From CAXMMR01 sp965198995 (GTDB lineage Bacteria > Pseudomonadota > Alphaproteobacteria > Acetobacterales > Acetobacteraceae): DNA of 64,000 nt. The DNA is taken from contig CBDAQG010000002.1 of the NCBI GenBank assembly GCA_965198995.1, forward strand, positions 2,976,001 through 3,040,000. The letters run 5' to 3'. This document shows positions 8,395-17,025 of the stretch, in pieces. Position numbers and translations under genes: made by a program. How positions within the stretch are numbered: position 1 is the first letter of the stretch; every line of letters starts with the position of its first letter. The notes under the pieces were generated by a model, which saw only the letters and a list, made by a program, of their open reading frames with translations, searched no databases and was not told where the DNA came from.

Positions 8395-8762
8395 CCTCTC
8401 GATAACCTTCTCACGCAACCAGATCGATGCCGCAGAGGCTAGGACTCTCTGGCTGAGGTGTTCGCACCAGTAGATGCTCCTGATATGACGCGTGATTGCG
8501 GTAACGTAGTCGCGTCAAGTTCTGCGCTGGCGGCAGTCTGCTGGGCAGCTTTATGGCTTGGACGCCAAACCTGAAAATAGTAGAGCAGGACCAGGCCCAC
8601 GATGCAGCCGCCGCCTTCAACAAGAGGCTCAACCAAAACTTATCTCCATCATCCGAGCTAGTCTCAAGTAAGCAGGGCTGTCAGCAAGGTCGAGGGGCGT
8701 TTGTTCGACGTGATTGCTTGAGGCGAAGCCAAGAATAGCCGCCGTCATCCAAATGGGCTGGC
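8395..8762. other. stretch without a convincing gene
   Basis: Two short leftward frames, 8439-8636 (one hydrophobic segment, GCIVGLVLLYYFQVW) and the end of another at 8629-8755 (QTPLDLADSPAYL, faintly ankyrin-like), overlap at TTGA. Neither has good start support. I see no promoter, RNA or repeat here. Confidence 0.3.
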
Positions 8763-8926
8763 TTAGGCTTCCTGCGGCCTCAGTTTGACCACCTTTGCGG
8801 CGCCGCCTGGCCGTGGCACGGCAACGCGTGCTGTCCATCCGGCGATGATGCGCGCGCAGGAGCGTGCTTCTTGGTTGTTGGTGACGCCCGGAAAGTCGTC
8901 TGAACTCGATGGCGGCGGACAGCTCA

Positions 8927-8932
8927 CCCGCC
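8927..8932. repeat. IS21 target-site duplication, left
   Basis: CCCGCC immediately outside the left TG terminus. The identical hexamer follows the right terminus at 10654-10659. Six bases is within the 4-8 bp range known for IS21-family elements. Confidence 0.7.
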
Positions 8933-9039
8933 TGTGGAACAGCGTGGAAAATTGACCCCCTCGGTAGGGTGATCGGCGTCCAAAACTGACCCCCTTCGAT
9001 CTGTGATGATGCCGCCCATGCAGATGGGTGGTGGGGGAG

Positions 9040-10132
9040 ATGCTGGTTGTGGATACGATTGCCCGGATCAGGCGGGCGCACTTTTCGACGGCAAGTCGAT
9101 CAAGCAGATCACCCGGGAGTTCGACCTTGCTCGCAACACGGTGCGGCGGGTGCTGCGTTCGGGAGAGACCGCGTTCTCGTATGAGCGTGCGGTGCAGCCG
9201 CGACCCAAGCTTGGTGCCTGGACCGAGATGCTGGATCGGCGGCTTACCGCCAATGATCGGCTGTCCAGCCGTGAGCGGCTCGACCTGGTCCGGATTTACG
9301 AGGATCTTCGGGCCGAGGGTCTCGAGGGTGGCTACGACACCGTGCGCCGCTACGCCCAGGCTAGGCAACGCAAGCGGGGCACTGGTTCATCGGATGCCTA
9401 TGTCCCGCTGAGCTTTGCGCCGGGCGCGGCCTACCAGTTCGACTGGTCGACCGAGGTCGTGGTCCTGCACGGCACCACCACCATCGTGCAGGTAGCCCAG
9501 GTTAGGCTCTGCCATAGTCGGATGCCGTTCTTGCGTGCCTATCCGGGGCAGGCGCAGGAGATGGTGTTTGACGCGCACGGTAAGGCGTTCGCACCCTACA
9601 AGGGTGCGTGCCAGCGCGGCATCTACGACAACATGCGCACAGCGGTAGATGCGCTGCTGATTGGTCGAGAGCGGCAGTTCAACCGGCGCTTTGCCCAGAT
9701 GTGCAGCCATTATCTGGTGGAGCCCACCGCCTGCACTCCGGCCTCAGGGTGGGAGAAAGGTCAGGTTGAGAACCAAATCGGCATCGTACGAGGTCGCTTC
9801 TTCAAGCCACGGTTGAAGTTCGCAAGCTTCGCCGACATGAACGGCTGGCTGCTGGAGCAGTGCGTGGAATATGCCCGTGCGCATCCGCATCCCGAGCGGC
9901 GCGATTGCCCGGTTTGGGACATGTTCGAGCAGGAGCGGTCCAGCTTGGTGCCGTATGCCGAACGCTTTGACGGGTTCAATGCCCGCACCGCGGCGGTCTC
10001 CAAAACCTGTCTGGTGATCTACGATAAAACAAATACTCGGTGATGGCGCAGGCGGTAGGACGCCCGGTCGAGGCGCACGCCTACGCCGAGCGGATCACCA
10101 TTCGCCAGGACGGGCAGACCGTAGCCGACCAG
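9040..10132 (+). pseudogene. istA: IS21 transposase IstA, frameshifted and 3'-truncated
   Basis: The natural start is ATG 9040 (MLVVDTIARIRRAHF). An indel near 9085 moves coding to the frame of FDGKSIKQITREFDLARNTV, the helix-turn-helix. The DDE integrase core follows: YQFDWSTEVVVL with its Asp, and then GWEKGQVENQIGIVRGRFF with the catalytic Glu. A 2-base insertion in the A-run near 10022 creates a stop (DKTNTR). Beyond it the intact-type sequence SVMAQAVGRPVEAHAYAER resumes until about 10132, where an internal deletion joins it to istB. The ~130-residue C-terminus is missing. Confidence 0.85.
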
Positions 10133-10653
10133 CCAGCGCAATGCGGTGCTGGCCGGCGGCACTGGCACGGGCAAGACGCACCTGTCGGTGGCGATCGCGC
10201 TCAGCTGCATCCGGCTCGGGCGGCGGGTGCGGTTCTATACCGTGATCGATCTGGTCAACCGGCTCGAGACCGAAGCCCGCACCGGCAAGACCGGACGGCT
10301 GGCCCAGCAACTCACCCGCCTGGACCTCGTGGTGCTGGACGAGCTGGGTTATTCGCCGTTCGCCCAGAGCGGTGGCCAGTTGCTGTTCCATCTGATCAGC
10401 CGCCTCTACGAGCAGACCTCGGTGCTGGTCACCACCAACCTGCTGTTTGCCGAATGGCACACCGTGTTCAACGACGCCAAGATGACCACGGCGCTGCTCG
10501 ATCGGCTCACCCATCACTGCGACATCATCGAGACTGGCAACGACAGCTGGCGGTTCAGGAACCGCAACTGGCGCATCGCACACCGCAAGATGGCGACCGG
10601 AAGGGGGTCACTTTTGGACGCCGGTGGGGGTCAGATTTGCGTGCTGTTTGGCA
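10133..10653 (+). pseudogene. istB: IS21 helper ATPase IstB, 5'-truncated
   Basis: The sequence enters directly at QRNAVLAGGTGTGKTHLSVA, the Walker A of the DnaC-like IstB helper. It continues with RLDLVVLDELGYSPF (Walker B) and TTNLLFAEWHTVF (sensor) to ETGNDSWRFRNRNW. About 90 N-terminal residues, including the start, are deleted together with the istA end. The reading frame then runs out through the right terminal repeat to a stop at 10797-10799 in flanking DNA. IstB normally remodels the IstA-DNA complex, and this copy has no start codon of its own. Confidence 0.85.
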
Positions 10654-10659
10654 CCCGCC
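10654..10659. repeat. IS21 target-site duplication, right
   Basis: CCCGCC immediately after the terminal CA of the element, matching 8927-8932. Confidence 0.7.
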
Positions 10660-10787
10660 TTCTCGAAGGTGGCTCTGATCGCCTCCGCCTGTGCCTCACT
10701 GACGCTGAACATGGAACTTGGAGTAAGCGGCTCGCGGTCTCACGGCGAGTGCGATCCCGTGACACAGAAGTTTCTCCGTGGCGCCAA

Positions 10788-11630
10788 TTAGGCCGCTGAC
10801 ACGGCCGTGACCTGCACTGTGCCAAGCGCATGCTCCTGTGCGAGCGTCAGGGCTCCGCCACGTGCGAGCTCTAGGCTGGCGACCAGGGTGCTGGCTACGG
10901 CTGTCCGTGTGCGCAGGTGACGAGCGGGTGGCGTCGGCCGCAAAGCCCCGCACCAGGTCCTCGAGCGCGGCTCCATCCGGGTGCACCGCCAGGATCTCCT
11001 GGATCCGCGCCGTCGCGTCAGCGACCCTCCAGAAGACCGGCGTTTGAGGCTGGTATGCCGAGGCAAGCTCCTGCGGCACCCGAAGAACCACCAGGCAGGC
11101 CCGCAGCAGCTCGGTGACGTCGACGGAGCGCCCGGTGCGCGCCATCCCTGCCCTGCCCCGCGTCTGGACCTCGCGCCCAAGCTTCGGCCGGTGTTCCAGC
11201 CAGTCGCCGGCGGCGCGCATCTGGTCGCGGCTGACGAGCTGCCGCCGCAGCGTCTTCGCCTGGCTGACAGCGCCACTCCCCTCTGATGTGTCAGCCGGCA
11301 GCAGCAGCCGCGAGCGCAGCTGGGTCAGGGTTGCCGCCATGACCAGCCAGTCGCCCCAGCGCGACAGCTCCTGACCCTGCCCCTCTGGCCGAGCGAGCGC
11401 CACCTGCAGCGCCTCGGCAAGCTTGCGATCAGGGCGGCGATCGGCAGCCGCGCCAGGTCGATCCGCTGGGCACGCGCCATCTCCAGCAGCCAGTCGAGTG
11501 GACCCTCGAAGCCGTCGGCCGACAGCGTCGGCGTGCCGCTCCGAGATGCCGAAGATGCGGGATCCTCCCAGGCGGCGGCCTTCGGATCCGCCGAAGGGGC
11601 ATCCGGAGCAAGCTGGGCGCTGACGCTCAC
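10788..11630 (-). pseudogene. scpA: ScpA-like segregation/condensation protein, frameshifted
   Basis: The GTG at 11630 starts SVSAQLAPDAPSADPKA. It reaches the kleisin N-terminal motif DGFEGPLDWLLEMARAQRID, in which the FEGPLDxLL core is diagnostic of ScpA. Near 11425 the frame changes (LAEALQVALARPEGQGQ, then LSRWGDWLVMAATLTQLRSR, the second ScpA block). Near 10925 it changes back to the first frame and ends VQVTAVSAA at 10788. The two shifts compensate. ScpA bridges SMC with ScpB in chromosome condensation. No scpB is nearby, and such second ScpA copies are often plasmid-borne, which fits the surrounding mobile DNA. Confidence 0.7.
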
Positions 11631-11973
11631 GTCGGTTCCACGCGTCCGCCAAGTAGTCCATGCCGGGCACGTGGAAGCGTCGGACATTGGCCATGTCCCG
11701 CTCCTTTGCCGCGACGTCGAGCGCAATGCAGTCGCGCAGGGCGGACTTGTCGGGCGAGTCGTCGCCGTAAGCCGACGCGTAACAAGCGTCGATGTCCCGG
11801 ACCAAGCCTGCCATTCCGCGGTCACGGTGGTCTCGGGCGAACCGCATGGCGACGCGTCGCACCAGCACCGAGTCGACGTCTGCAGCCCCAGCCGTGCTCA
11901 CCGCCTGGTAGGACGGCGACGACACCGGCTGCGGGGCCTGCTGCTGGAAGAGGTTGGCTGGCGACACGGACAA
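11628..11973 (-). CDS. hypothetical protein upstream of scpA-like gene
   Basis: From ATG 11973: MSVSPANLFQQQAPQPVSSP, a Gln/Pro/Ser-rich leader, then VLVRRVAMRFARDHRDRGMA and ALRDCIALDVAAKERDMANV, a helical Arg/Asp-rich segment. The open frame does not stop here but runs on into the scpA region in a non-coding frame. A one-base shift near 11645 would end it at a TGA overlapping the scpA GTG (GTGA), the usual coupled arrangement. I therefore regard the true C-terminus as uncertain. Family not recognised. Confidence 0.4.
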
Positions 11974-12256
11974 CGTCGGGCCAGAGTTGCGCCTCGTCGC
12001 GGTCCCGTTTGAACTGCGTCTGACGAGTGCGATGCGCGCGTCCCAACCGAGCTGCTGAGCGCTCCGATGTTAGGAGGGTTACGCATGACCTGGCACTGGC
12101 ACTGGCTAAGTCACTAATTCAGGTTCGGCCTGTGGCGCATCTGATGTCATCCGCTGACGCAACCCTATGTCACTGGGTATCAGCAATAACGCAGCTTGCG
12201 TCATCGCCCGATGGTTGTGGATGTGGGAGCCCTGGATCGGGACGCACAAGCCCGCC

Positions 12257-14680
12257 TTACGCGTTAATACTGTTGGCCTGAAAAAGCGGTGTGGGCTTTC
12301 GTGATTGCACAGTGAGTATGGTTTGTCTTCTCGACCGTGCGTGTCCGTGCTCTTGCAGAAGATTTTCTACTTCCGACACTGGTTGCGGCTTGCTGAAGAG
12401 AAAGCCTTGCAGTTCATCGCAGCCTTCGGCCTGTAGCGCATTGTGTTGCTCAGGCGTCTCCACACCTTCGGCATTGACCGTCATACCGAGCGACCGGCCA
12501 AGGCCTATGATGGCGCGAACGATAGCGACGCAGTCATCCTGCTCAGGAAGTCCACGTATAAACGACTGGTCGATCTTAATCTTGTCGAACGGAAATTTGC
12601 GCAAGTAGCTCAGGGACGAGTAGCCGGTGCCAAAATCGTCCATTGAGATGCGTACACCAAGCCGGCGAAGTGCATGCAGTGTTTCCAGAACCTTCTCGTC
12701 GTCCTGCAGCATGACGGACTCAGTGATTTCGAGTTCAAGTCTGTGCGAAGGCAGATTACTTTCGGCAAGGGCGCGCTCAGTCTGTTCCAGCAGCGTGTCT
12801 CCCTTGAACTGCAGAGGTGAGAGGTTCACCGCGACGCTTAGTTCGTCAGACCAACTCGCCGCATCTCGGCAAGCTTGGCGTAATACCCACTCTCCGAGGG
12901 ACGCAATAATGCCCATTTCCTCAGCGATCGGGACGAACAGGCCAGGGCTGACGAGACCACGCGAAGGATGACGCCATCGTAGCAAAGCCTCAAATCCCGA
13001 GATGCCACCGCCCGCGCGTACAAGCGGTTGATAGAACACCTGAAGCTGATTTCCAGCTAATGCACCTCGTAAATCCGTCTCCAGCGAACGCCGCAACAGC
13101 ATGCGTCCTTCCATCCCGGCTTCAAAGAAGCACACATTCCCCCCGCCCTCAGACTTAGCACGGTAGAGCGCTAGATCCGCGCATTTTAACAATATAGCGG
13201 GGTCCAGCTGCGCGTTCTCGCCTAGTGCGATGCCGATGCTCGTACTGATGACGACCTTATGGCCATCCACGTCGAAAGGTGCTGATAGTGCTTCTGTGAT
13301 CCTTCGACCCAAGATAGTCGCATCGTGCGGCTGTGTTCCTGCATCTTGAATGATGGCAAACTCGTCGCCTGCAAGCCGAGCGACGAAATCGCAGCCGCGC
13401 ACCACGACACGGATGCGTTCTCCTGCCTGCTGCAGAACCAGATCACCCGCGGCATGACCGAGCGTGTCGTTAACGAATTTGAAGCGATCCAGATTGAGGG
13501 ATAGAACTGCGACGCTGCTCGACTTGTCAGTCTTCGACACCGCAGTCTCCAAGCGCTCGCCGAACAGCAGACGGTTTGGCAACCCGGTGAGCTGATCATG
13601 GCGCGCCGCGTGCGCCAGTCGCGCTTCGACAGCTTGACGTTCAGTGACGTCTTCGTAGGTCGAAACCCACCCACCTCCTTCGATAGCGCGCTGCGACACC
13701 GCGATCGCACGGCCGTCTGCCAGGTTGCAGGAGAAACTCTCGAGCTGACCCGCCGCAGCGGCCTCGAAGACACCAGAATACTCGGAGGCAGACAGCATTT
13801 CCATCGGGATTGCTCCGACCTTGGGCACACCGAACATCTTTGCAAAGCGCTGATTGTAGATCACGAGCCGGTCGTTGGCATCAAACAAGCAAAGCCCCTG
13901 AACCATGTTCTCGAGCGCGGCCGCGAACCGAGCATGCTGCTCCGCCATCGCTCCGGCATGGGTCGATGCTTGTGCCTCCATGAGCGCTTGAATACGGGAC
14001 AATGCGGCCGCGATGCTAGTTTGCATGACAGACAAAGCTCGCAACAAGGATCCCGTCTCGCCGCGGCCACGTGCCGCTATGACATTGTTCAGCCGACCAG
14101 CGGCGATGCTTTCGGCAATGCGGACGGCGCGCTGGACAGGCGGTGCGATCAACGCACCGATCAGTAAGGTTATGAGCAGGGCGGCAAGGGAGGTGATTGC
14201 AAGCACGATCCACGTCCGCAGCCGCTCCGTCGCGACGAGTGCGCCTGCATCCCGACGTGACACGAAGCCCGCATCGGCAAAAACCTCGACTGTCCGCTCG
14301 AACTCGGATCTGATCGCGCCAGCATCGAGCTTTGCCGGACCAATGGCGGAAACGGCGAGTGCATGGGCTATATCTGTTTGAAGAGCGGCTACTTTGGAGC
14401 GCAGGTCTGCTGCGGGTGCTCGCTCGCCCGCAATCGTGAGGTCGTCTCGTAAGTTCCTCTCCAAACCCTCGGTCGGACGCCTCTCGCTAATTGCCACTTC
14501 GACCTCGGCGAAGTCGGCCTGCGCGGACCGCAGGTAGCTCATCGACATGAAGGTGTCATCGTACAAGCTCAGCGCCAGCGCACCAAGACGCTGCTCCGAC
14601 CGCTGTGCAAACAGACCAAGAGAAATCGTCAGTAAAGCGAGCACAAGGCAGCCGCTGAAAATTTTTAGTCTGATCGGCAT
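12257..14680 (-). CDS. membrane GGDEF-EAL cyclic-di-GMP protein with PAS domain
   Basis: 807 residues. Two membrane segments (about 8-25 and 156-178) bracket a ~130-residue periplasmic region, then a HAMP-like linker and a PAS-like domain (about 255-345, ALENMVQGLCLFDANDRLVI). The diguanylate cyclase domain has AGDEF at 437-441, with Ala for the first Gly, a change that often keeps activity. The phosphodiesterase domain has EAL at 564-566 and DDFGTGYSSLSYL near 681. Both domains look complete. It is the last gene of a leftward operon 28 bases after the cupredoxin-like gene. The likely role is converting a periplasmic signal, perhaps redox, NO or metal, into c-di-GMP level. Confidence 0.9.
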   Translation of the reverse strand: MPIRLKIFSGCLVLALLTISLGLFAQRSEQRLGALALSLYDDTFMSMSYLRSAQADFAEVEVAISERRPTEGLERNLRDDLTIAGERAPAADLRSKVAALQTDIAHALAVSAIGPAKLDAGAIRSEFERTVEVFADAGFVSRRDAGALVATERLRTWIVLAITSLAALLITLLIGALIAPPVQRAVRIAESIAAGRLNNVIAARGRGETGSLLRALSVMQTSIAAALSRIQALMEAQASTHAGAMAEQHARFAAALENMVQGLCLFDANDRLVIYNQRFAKMFGVPKVGAIPMEMLSASEYSGVFEAAAAGQLESFSCNLADGRAIAVSQRAIEGGGWVSTYEDVTERQAVEARLAHAARHDQLTGLPNRLLFGERLETAVSKTDKSSSVAVLSLNLDRFKFVNDTLGHAAGDLVLQQAGERIRVVVRGCDFVARLAGDEFAIIQDAGTQPHDATILGRRITEALSAPFDVDGHKVVISTSIGIALGENAQLDPAILLKCADLALYRAKSEGGGNVCFFEAGMEGRMLLRRSLETDLRGALAGNQLQVFYQPLVRAGGGISGFEALLRWRHPSRGLVSPGLFVPIAEEMGIIASLGEWVLRQACRDAASWSDELSVAVNLSPLQFKGDTLLEQTERALAESNLPSHRLELEITESVMLQDDEKVLETLHALRRLGVRISMDDFGTGYSSLSYLRKFPFDKIKIDQSFIRGLPEQDDCVAIVRAIIGLGRSLGMTVNAEGVETPEQHNALQAEGCDELQGFLFSKPQPVSEVENLLQEHGHARSRRQTILTVQSRKPTPLFQANSINA

Positions 14681-14708
14681 CAGCCTGACGTCCGCTGCTT
14701 CGGGTCGT

Positions 14709-15062
14709 TCATCTGACTGTCACCCGCAAGAGCATCCGGGGATGGATGTGGCAGCGAACCTCAAACGTGCCCACCTGGTTGAACGTCACGTCAACTGTCT
14801 TGCCCGGCTCCTGCTCATCGGACTCGAAATTCATCGATGGCGAGGTGACGTAGATTTGGTGAACAAACTCGTCGTCGTTCTTGACCCTCAGCAGGCCGCC
14901 GCGGCTCAGTGTGGTTGAAGAGGTCGTGAACGCTCTGTCGACTTGGGAGACCATGGTGATCGTGCTGTCCGCGAGGCATGGCCCGCAGACCAATACGAGG
15001 GTCAGCATGATGCGCGTCATGGGACGCGTTAGCCTTACGAAAGGTCTGGTGACGTCGGTCAT
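14709..15062 (-). CDS. exported cupredoxin-like copper protein
   Basis: 117 residues. A hydrophobic segment (TRIMLTLVLVCGPCLA) is a likely signal peptide, and the ATG at residue 15 is an alternative start. The mature part is a small beta-barrel with the blue-copper ligand pattern: VHQIYV giving a His, and the C-terminal FEVRCHIHPRMLLRV giving Cys, His and Met in the C-x-x-H-x-x-M style of plastocyanin-like folds. Such proteins carry electrons in the periplasm or bind copper. Some are annotated as methylamine-utilisation-like. Its ATG overlaps the stop of the globin gene by 4 bases, so the two are coupled. Confidence 0.8.
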   Translation of the reverse strand: MTDVTRPFVRLTRPMTRIMLTLVLVCGPCLADSTITMVSQVDRAFTTSSTTLSRGGLLRVKNDDEFVHQIYVTSPSMNFESDEQEPGKTVDVTFNQVGTFEVRCHIHPRMLLRVTVR

Positions 15063-15541
15063 TGGGTGATGATCTGACGGGCTAGCGGAGCAAGACGAGC
15101 CATCAGCCGGTTCTGTGTCCAGTTTGATACGCCGTCACGGGTCATCACGATCTCCAAGTCCTCAGCCACGGCGTTGAACCGCGCCTGGTCAATCTTCAGC
15201 CCTCTATGCGCGGCGGCCATGTTACGGCCCTTGTAAGCGCAGGGACCGTCGGCGATCACGCAGAGGTAAGTTCCTAACCTCGCCTTCAGCCAATCCGGAT
15301 TGATGTTGTCGAAATCGTTCTTCAGCCTGGGATCGCTTTTGTAGAGGTCGACGATGCCATCGGCGATGTGGTCAACCCCTATGCGACCGCCAAGATCATC
15401 GTAGAGCGTCGCCGGGTTTGCACGGCACGACAGCGCCAGCCAGAGCGATGCTGCAACAGCCAAGACGATCCTGCTTCGGACCTTCGGAGGCGGTGCGAAG
15501 GATACGCTCGGGCGGCAAGCCCTGTTGGATGGCGCCCTCAT
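15059..15541 (-). CDS. exported group I truncated haemoglobin
   Basis: 160 residues with an N-terminal basic/hydrophobic leader (VRSRIVLAVAASLWLALSC), so probably exported. It may be lipid-anchored or cleaved after Cys/Ala. The globin begins ATLYDDLGGRIGVDHIADGI, the B-helix of 2/2 globins. YKGRNMAAAHRGLKI supplies the E/F region with the proximal His context, and VAEDLEIVMTRDGVSNWTQN the G-helix. Family members bind O2 or NO through haem. Export is unusual for this family. Its start overlaps the DUF3034 stop by four bases. Confidence 0.85.
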   Translation of the reverse strand: MRAPSNRACRPSVSFAPPPKVRSRIVLAVAASLWLALSCRANPATLYDDLGGRIGVDHIADGIVDLYKSDPRLKNDFDNINPDWLKARLGTYLCVIADGPCAYKGRNMAAAHRGLKIDQARFNAVAEDLEIVMTRDGVSNWTQNRLMARLAPLARQIITQ

Positions 15542-16470
15542 AGCCCGACTTGTAGGGAAAGATAGACGCCCCGCTGGGATCCCTGATCCGCGATGTTGCC
15601 AAGATCGGTGAACGCCAGCGTCGCCGACAGGTGATGATTGATGAAGTAAGCCAGGAACGCATCGTAGGCACCGCTCTCGTGTGCAAAGCGGAGGTTGTCC
15701 GGTTTCGAACGGAATTCGACGCCGATCGCCAGCCGGCGGCTGAGTAGAAAAGCAGCGGAGCCGGCAAATTCTGGATGATAGGAGTCGCTGCGGTTACCGC
15801 CGAACCCGAGGAGACCGAACTGGTTTGCCTTCGTGGCCAGGATGGTGGCGTCCACCAGAAGGCTCTGGGCCAGGAACAGCTTGGTCGCGGCGACATAGAA
15901 ATCCGCCCCGGTGGCGCTGCGAGCGCCAAGAGCTTTAAGGATATCGGCATCGTCGGCAACCTTCACCAGTGTGCCGACGGACACTTCAGGCATCCAAGTA
16001 TCCTGGTCGTAGAGCACGTTGCCAAACAAGCGTGTCTTGAGGCCGAACACGTCCTGATGGAACTGAAAGCCGCCACCTAGCCCGAGACGGCGGCCGGCAT
16101 CGCCGGTGTCGAACCATTGATGGGTGTATGAAAGCTCGACCCGGTCATGGATGCCGATGCCGATGCCTGCAGCCTCGAGGCTAAAATCAGGTAGGCTTAC
16201 GAAGGTGCCGTGAAGATTGCCGCCTACCGCATTATCCGTGCCGTAGCCGGCTATCAGCGCCCAGGGCACCAGGCCGCCGCCGCCTGCGCCCTCGATTTGT
16301 GTTACGCCGGAGGTGGCCAGCAATCGTCCGCTATCCTGAGCATACGCGCGCCCGAGCGGTAGACGCCCCAGAGTTACCGCCAACACGATGGTGCATGCTG
16401 CCAACAAACCTGAACGGCGTAGTTTTGTATGCACCGCAATCCTGCCTTGCTGGCCGACTGCGCGGAGCAT
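15538..16470 (-). CDS. DUF3034 family outer-membrane protein
   Basis: 310 residues. After a signal peptide (LLAACTIVLAVTLGRLPLGR to AYA) the protein is a string of amphipathic beta-strands ending in VYLSLQVGL. The pattern is GAGGGGLVPWALIAGYGTDN, VELSYTHQWFDTG, FGLLGFGGNRSDSYHPEF, LSRRLAIGVEFRSKPDNL. This fits the DUF3034 outer-membrane barrel family of unknown function. The first ATG is used here. A GTG twelve codons in (16434) has AGGA upstream and gives a tidier signal peptide, so it may be the true start. It heads the four-gene operon. Positions 16471-16737 upstream contain only a doubtful short frame and presumably the promoter. Confidence 0.8.
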   Translation of the reverse strand: MLRAVGQQGRIAVHTKLRRSGLLAACTIVLAVTLGRLPLGRAYAQDSGRLLATSGVTQIEGAGGGGLVPWALIAGYGTDNAVGGNLHGTFVSLPDFSLEAAGIGIGIHDRVELSYTHQWFDTGDAGRRLGLGGGFQFHQDVFGLKTRLFGNVLYDQDTWMPEVSVGTLVKVADDADILKALGARSATGADFYVAATKLFLAQSLLVDATILATKANQFGLLGFGGNRSDSYHPEFAGSAAFLLSRRLAIGVEFRSKPDNLRFAHESGAYDAFLAYFINHHLSATLAFTDLGNIADQGSQRGVYLSLQVGL

Positions 16471-16737
16471 GAGGCATAATGGTTAATAAATTGTTTGCGG
16501 CGCTTTGGTTAACGCCTGATGACGCTTGTTCGCACCATCTACTTGGCTGATGCAGCGTAGTAGTCGGATGCCAGCTCGAACCGAATTCAAGGCCGATACA
16601 TGGAGGGCATTCCGGCGGCTGCGTCTGGGCGGTCGTCCATCGTCAAATCCGTCGAGTAGAACCTCGATGCCGGTCACGGGCCGCGCATCTGGTCGAGGTC
16701 GGCTTCAAACCCACGAGTAGCGTTGACTTCGACTGTC

Positions 16738-16949
16738 ATAGCAGCTCCTGCACCAGCCGCCCGGGAGCCGCCTCCTGCCGTATCTGTTCGCGCGTGCATT
16801 GGCGTGGCGCCTTGTCGGGTCGCCAGCGCAGCAGCGCCGTGCCGTGGCGAAAGCGCCCGGCGCTGACGTGGTCGTAGCTGACCTCGACGACGAACTCCGG
16901 CCTCAGCTTCTCCCAGGCCAGCGACTCAGGGGTGGACTGTCAATCGGCA
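16738..16949 (-). pseudogene. ATP-dependent DNA ligase C-terminal fragment
   Basis: Sixty-odd codons ending at 16738 read LRPEFVVEVSYDHVSAGRFR and HGTALLRWRPDKAPRQCTRE. This is the diagnostic OB-fold end of LigC/LigD-type ATP-dependent ligases (R-H-G-T ... W-R-x-D-K). The upstream part, with the nucleotidyl-transfer Lys, is absent. The coding stops where the ISL3 element begins and does not resume on its other side. It is therefore a truncated relic. A nearby Ku gene, the usual NHEJ partner, is not in the window. Confidence 0.8.
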
Positions 16950-16957
16950 TGGAAAAA

Positions 16958-16981
16958 GGGCTCTGACGCAATCTCGGTGCA
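16958..16981. repeat. ISL3 left terminal inverted repeat
   Basis: 24 bases starting GGGCTCTGACGC, mirrored at 18597-18620 with two mismatches. Confidence 0.85.
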
Positions 16982-17025
16982 ACGCGGGGTAGGCTCACGC
17001 AGGCACGATTTGAGGAGAGCTCTGC

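Larger units (their letters stand above)
8933..10653 (+). mobile_element. IS21-family insertion sequence, internally deleted
   Basis: The ends are imperfect inverted repeats beginning TG: TGTGGAACAGCG... on the left, and the complement of the right end TGCCAAACAGCA..., with a shared TGACCCCC block inside each. The flanks carry a 6-bp duplication, CCCGCC, at 8927-8932 and 10654-10659. The element holds remains of istA and istB but is only 1,721 bp, against about 2.4 kb for a full IS21-type element. The missing part is the istA 3' end and istB 5' end. It cannot transpose on its own. Confidence 0.85.
8763..10712 (-). pseudogene. small hypothetical gene interrupted by IS21
   Basis: Removing the IS and one copy of its 6-bp target duplication joins 10712-10654 to 8926-8763 on the minus strand. 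The product starts MFSVSEAQAEAIRATFEKAG and continues ELSAAIEFRR, then after a small indel near 8895 FPGVTNNQEARSCARIIAGW, ending VVKLRPQEA. This is a plausible conserved ~75-residue protein of unknown function with the flavour of IS/plasmid-associated hypothetical proteins. The precise rejoining of coding sequence across the element is the main evidence. The gene has both an insertion and an indel. Confidence 0.6.
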
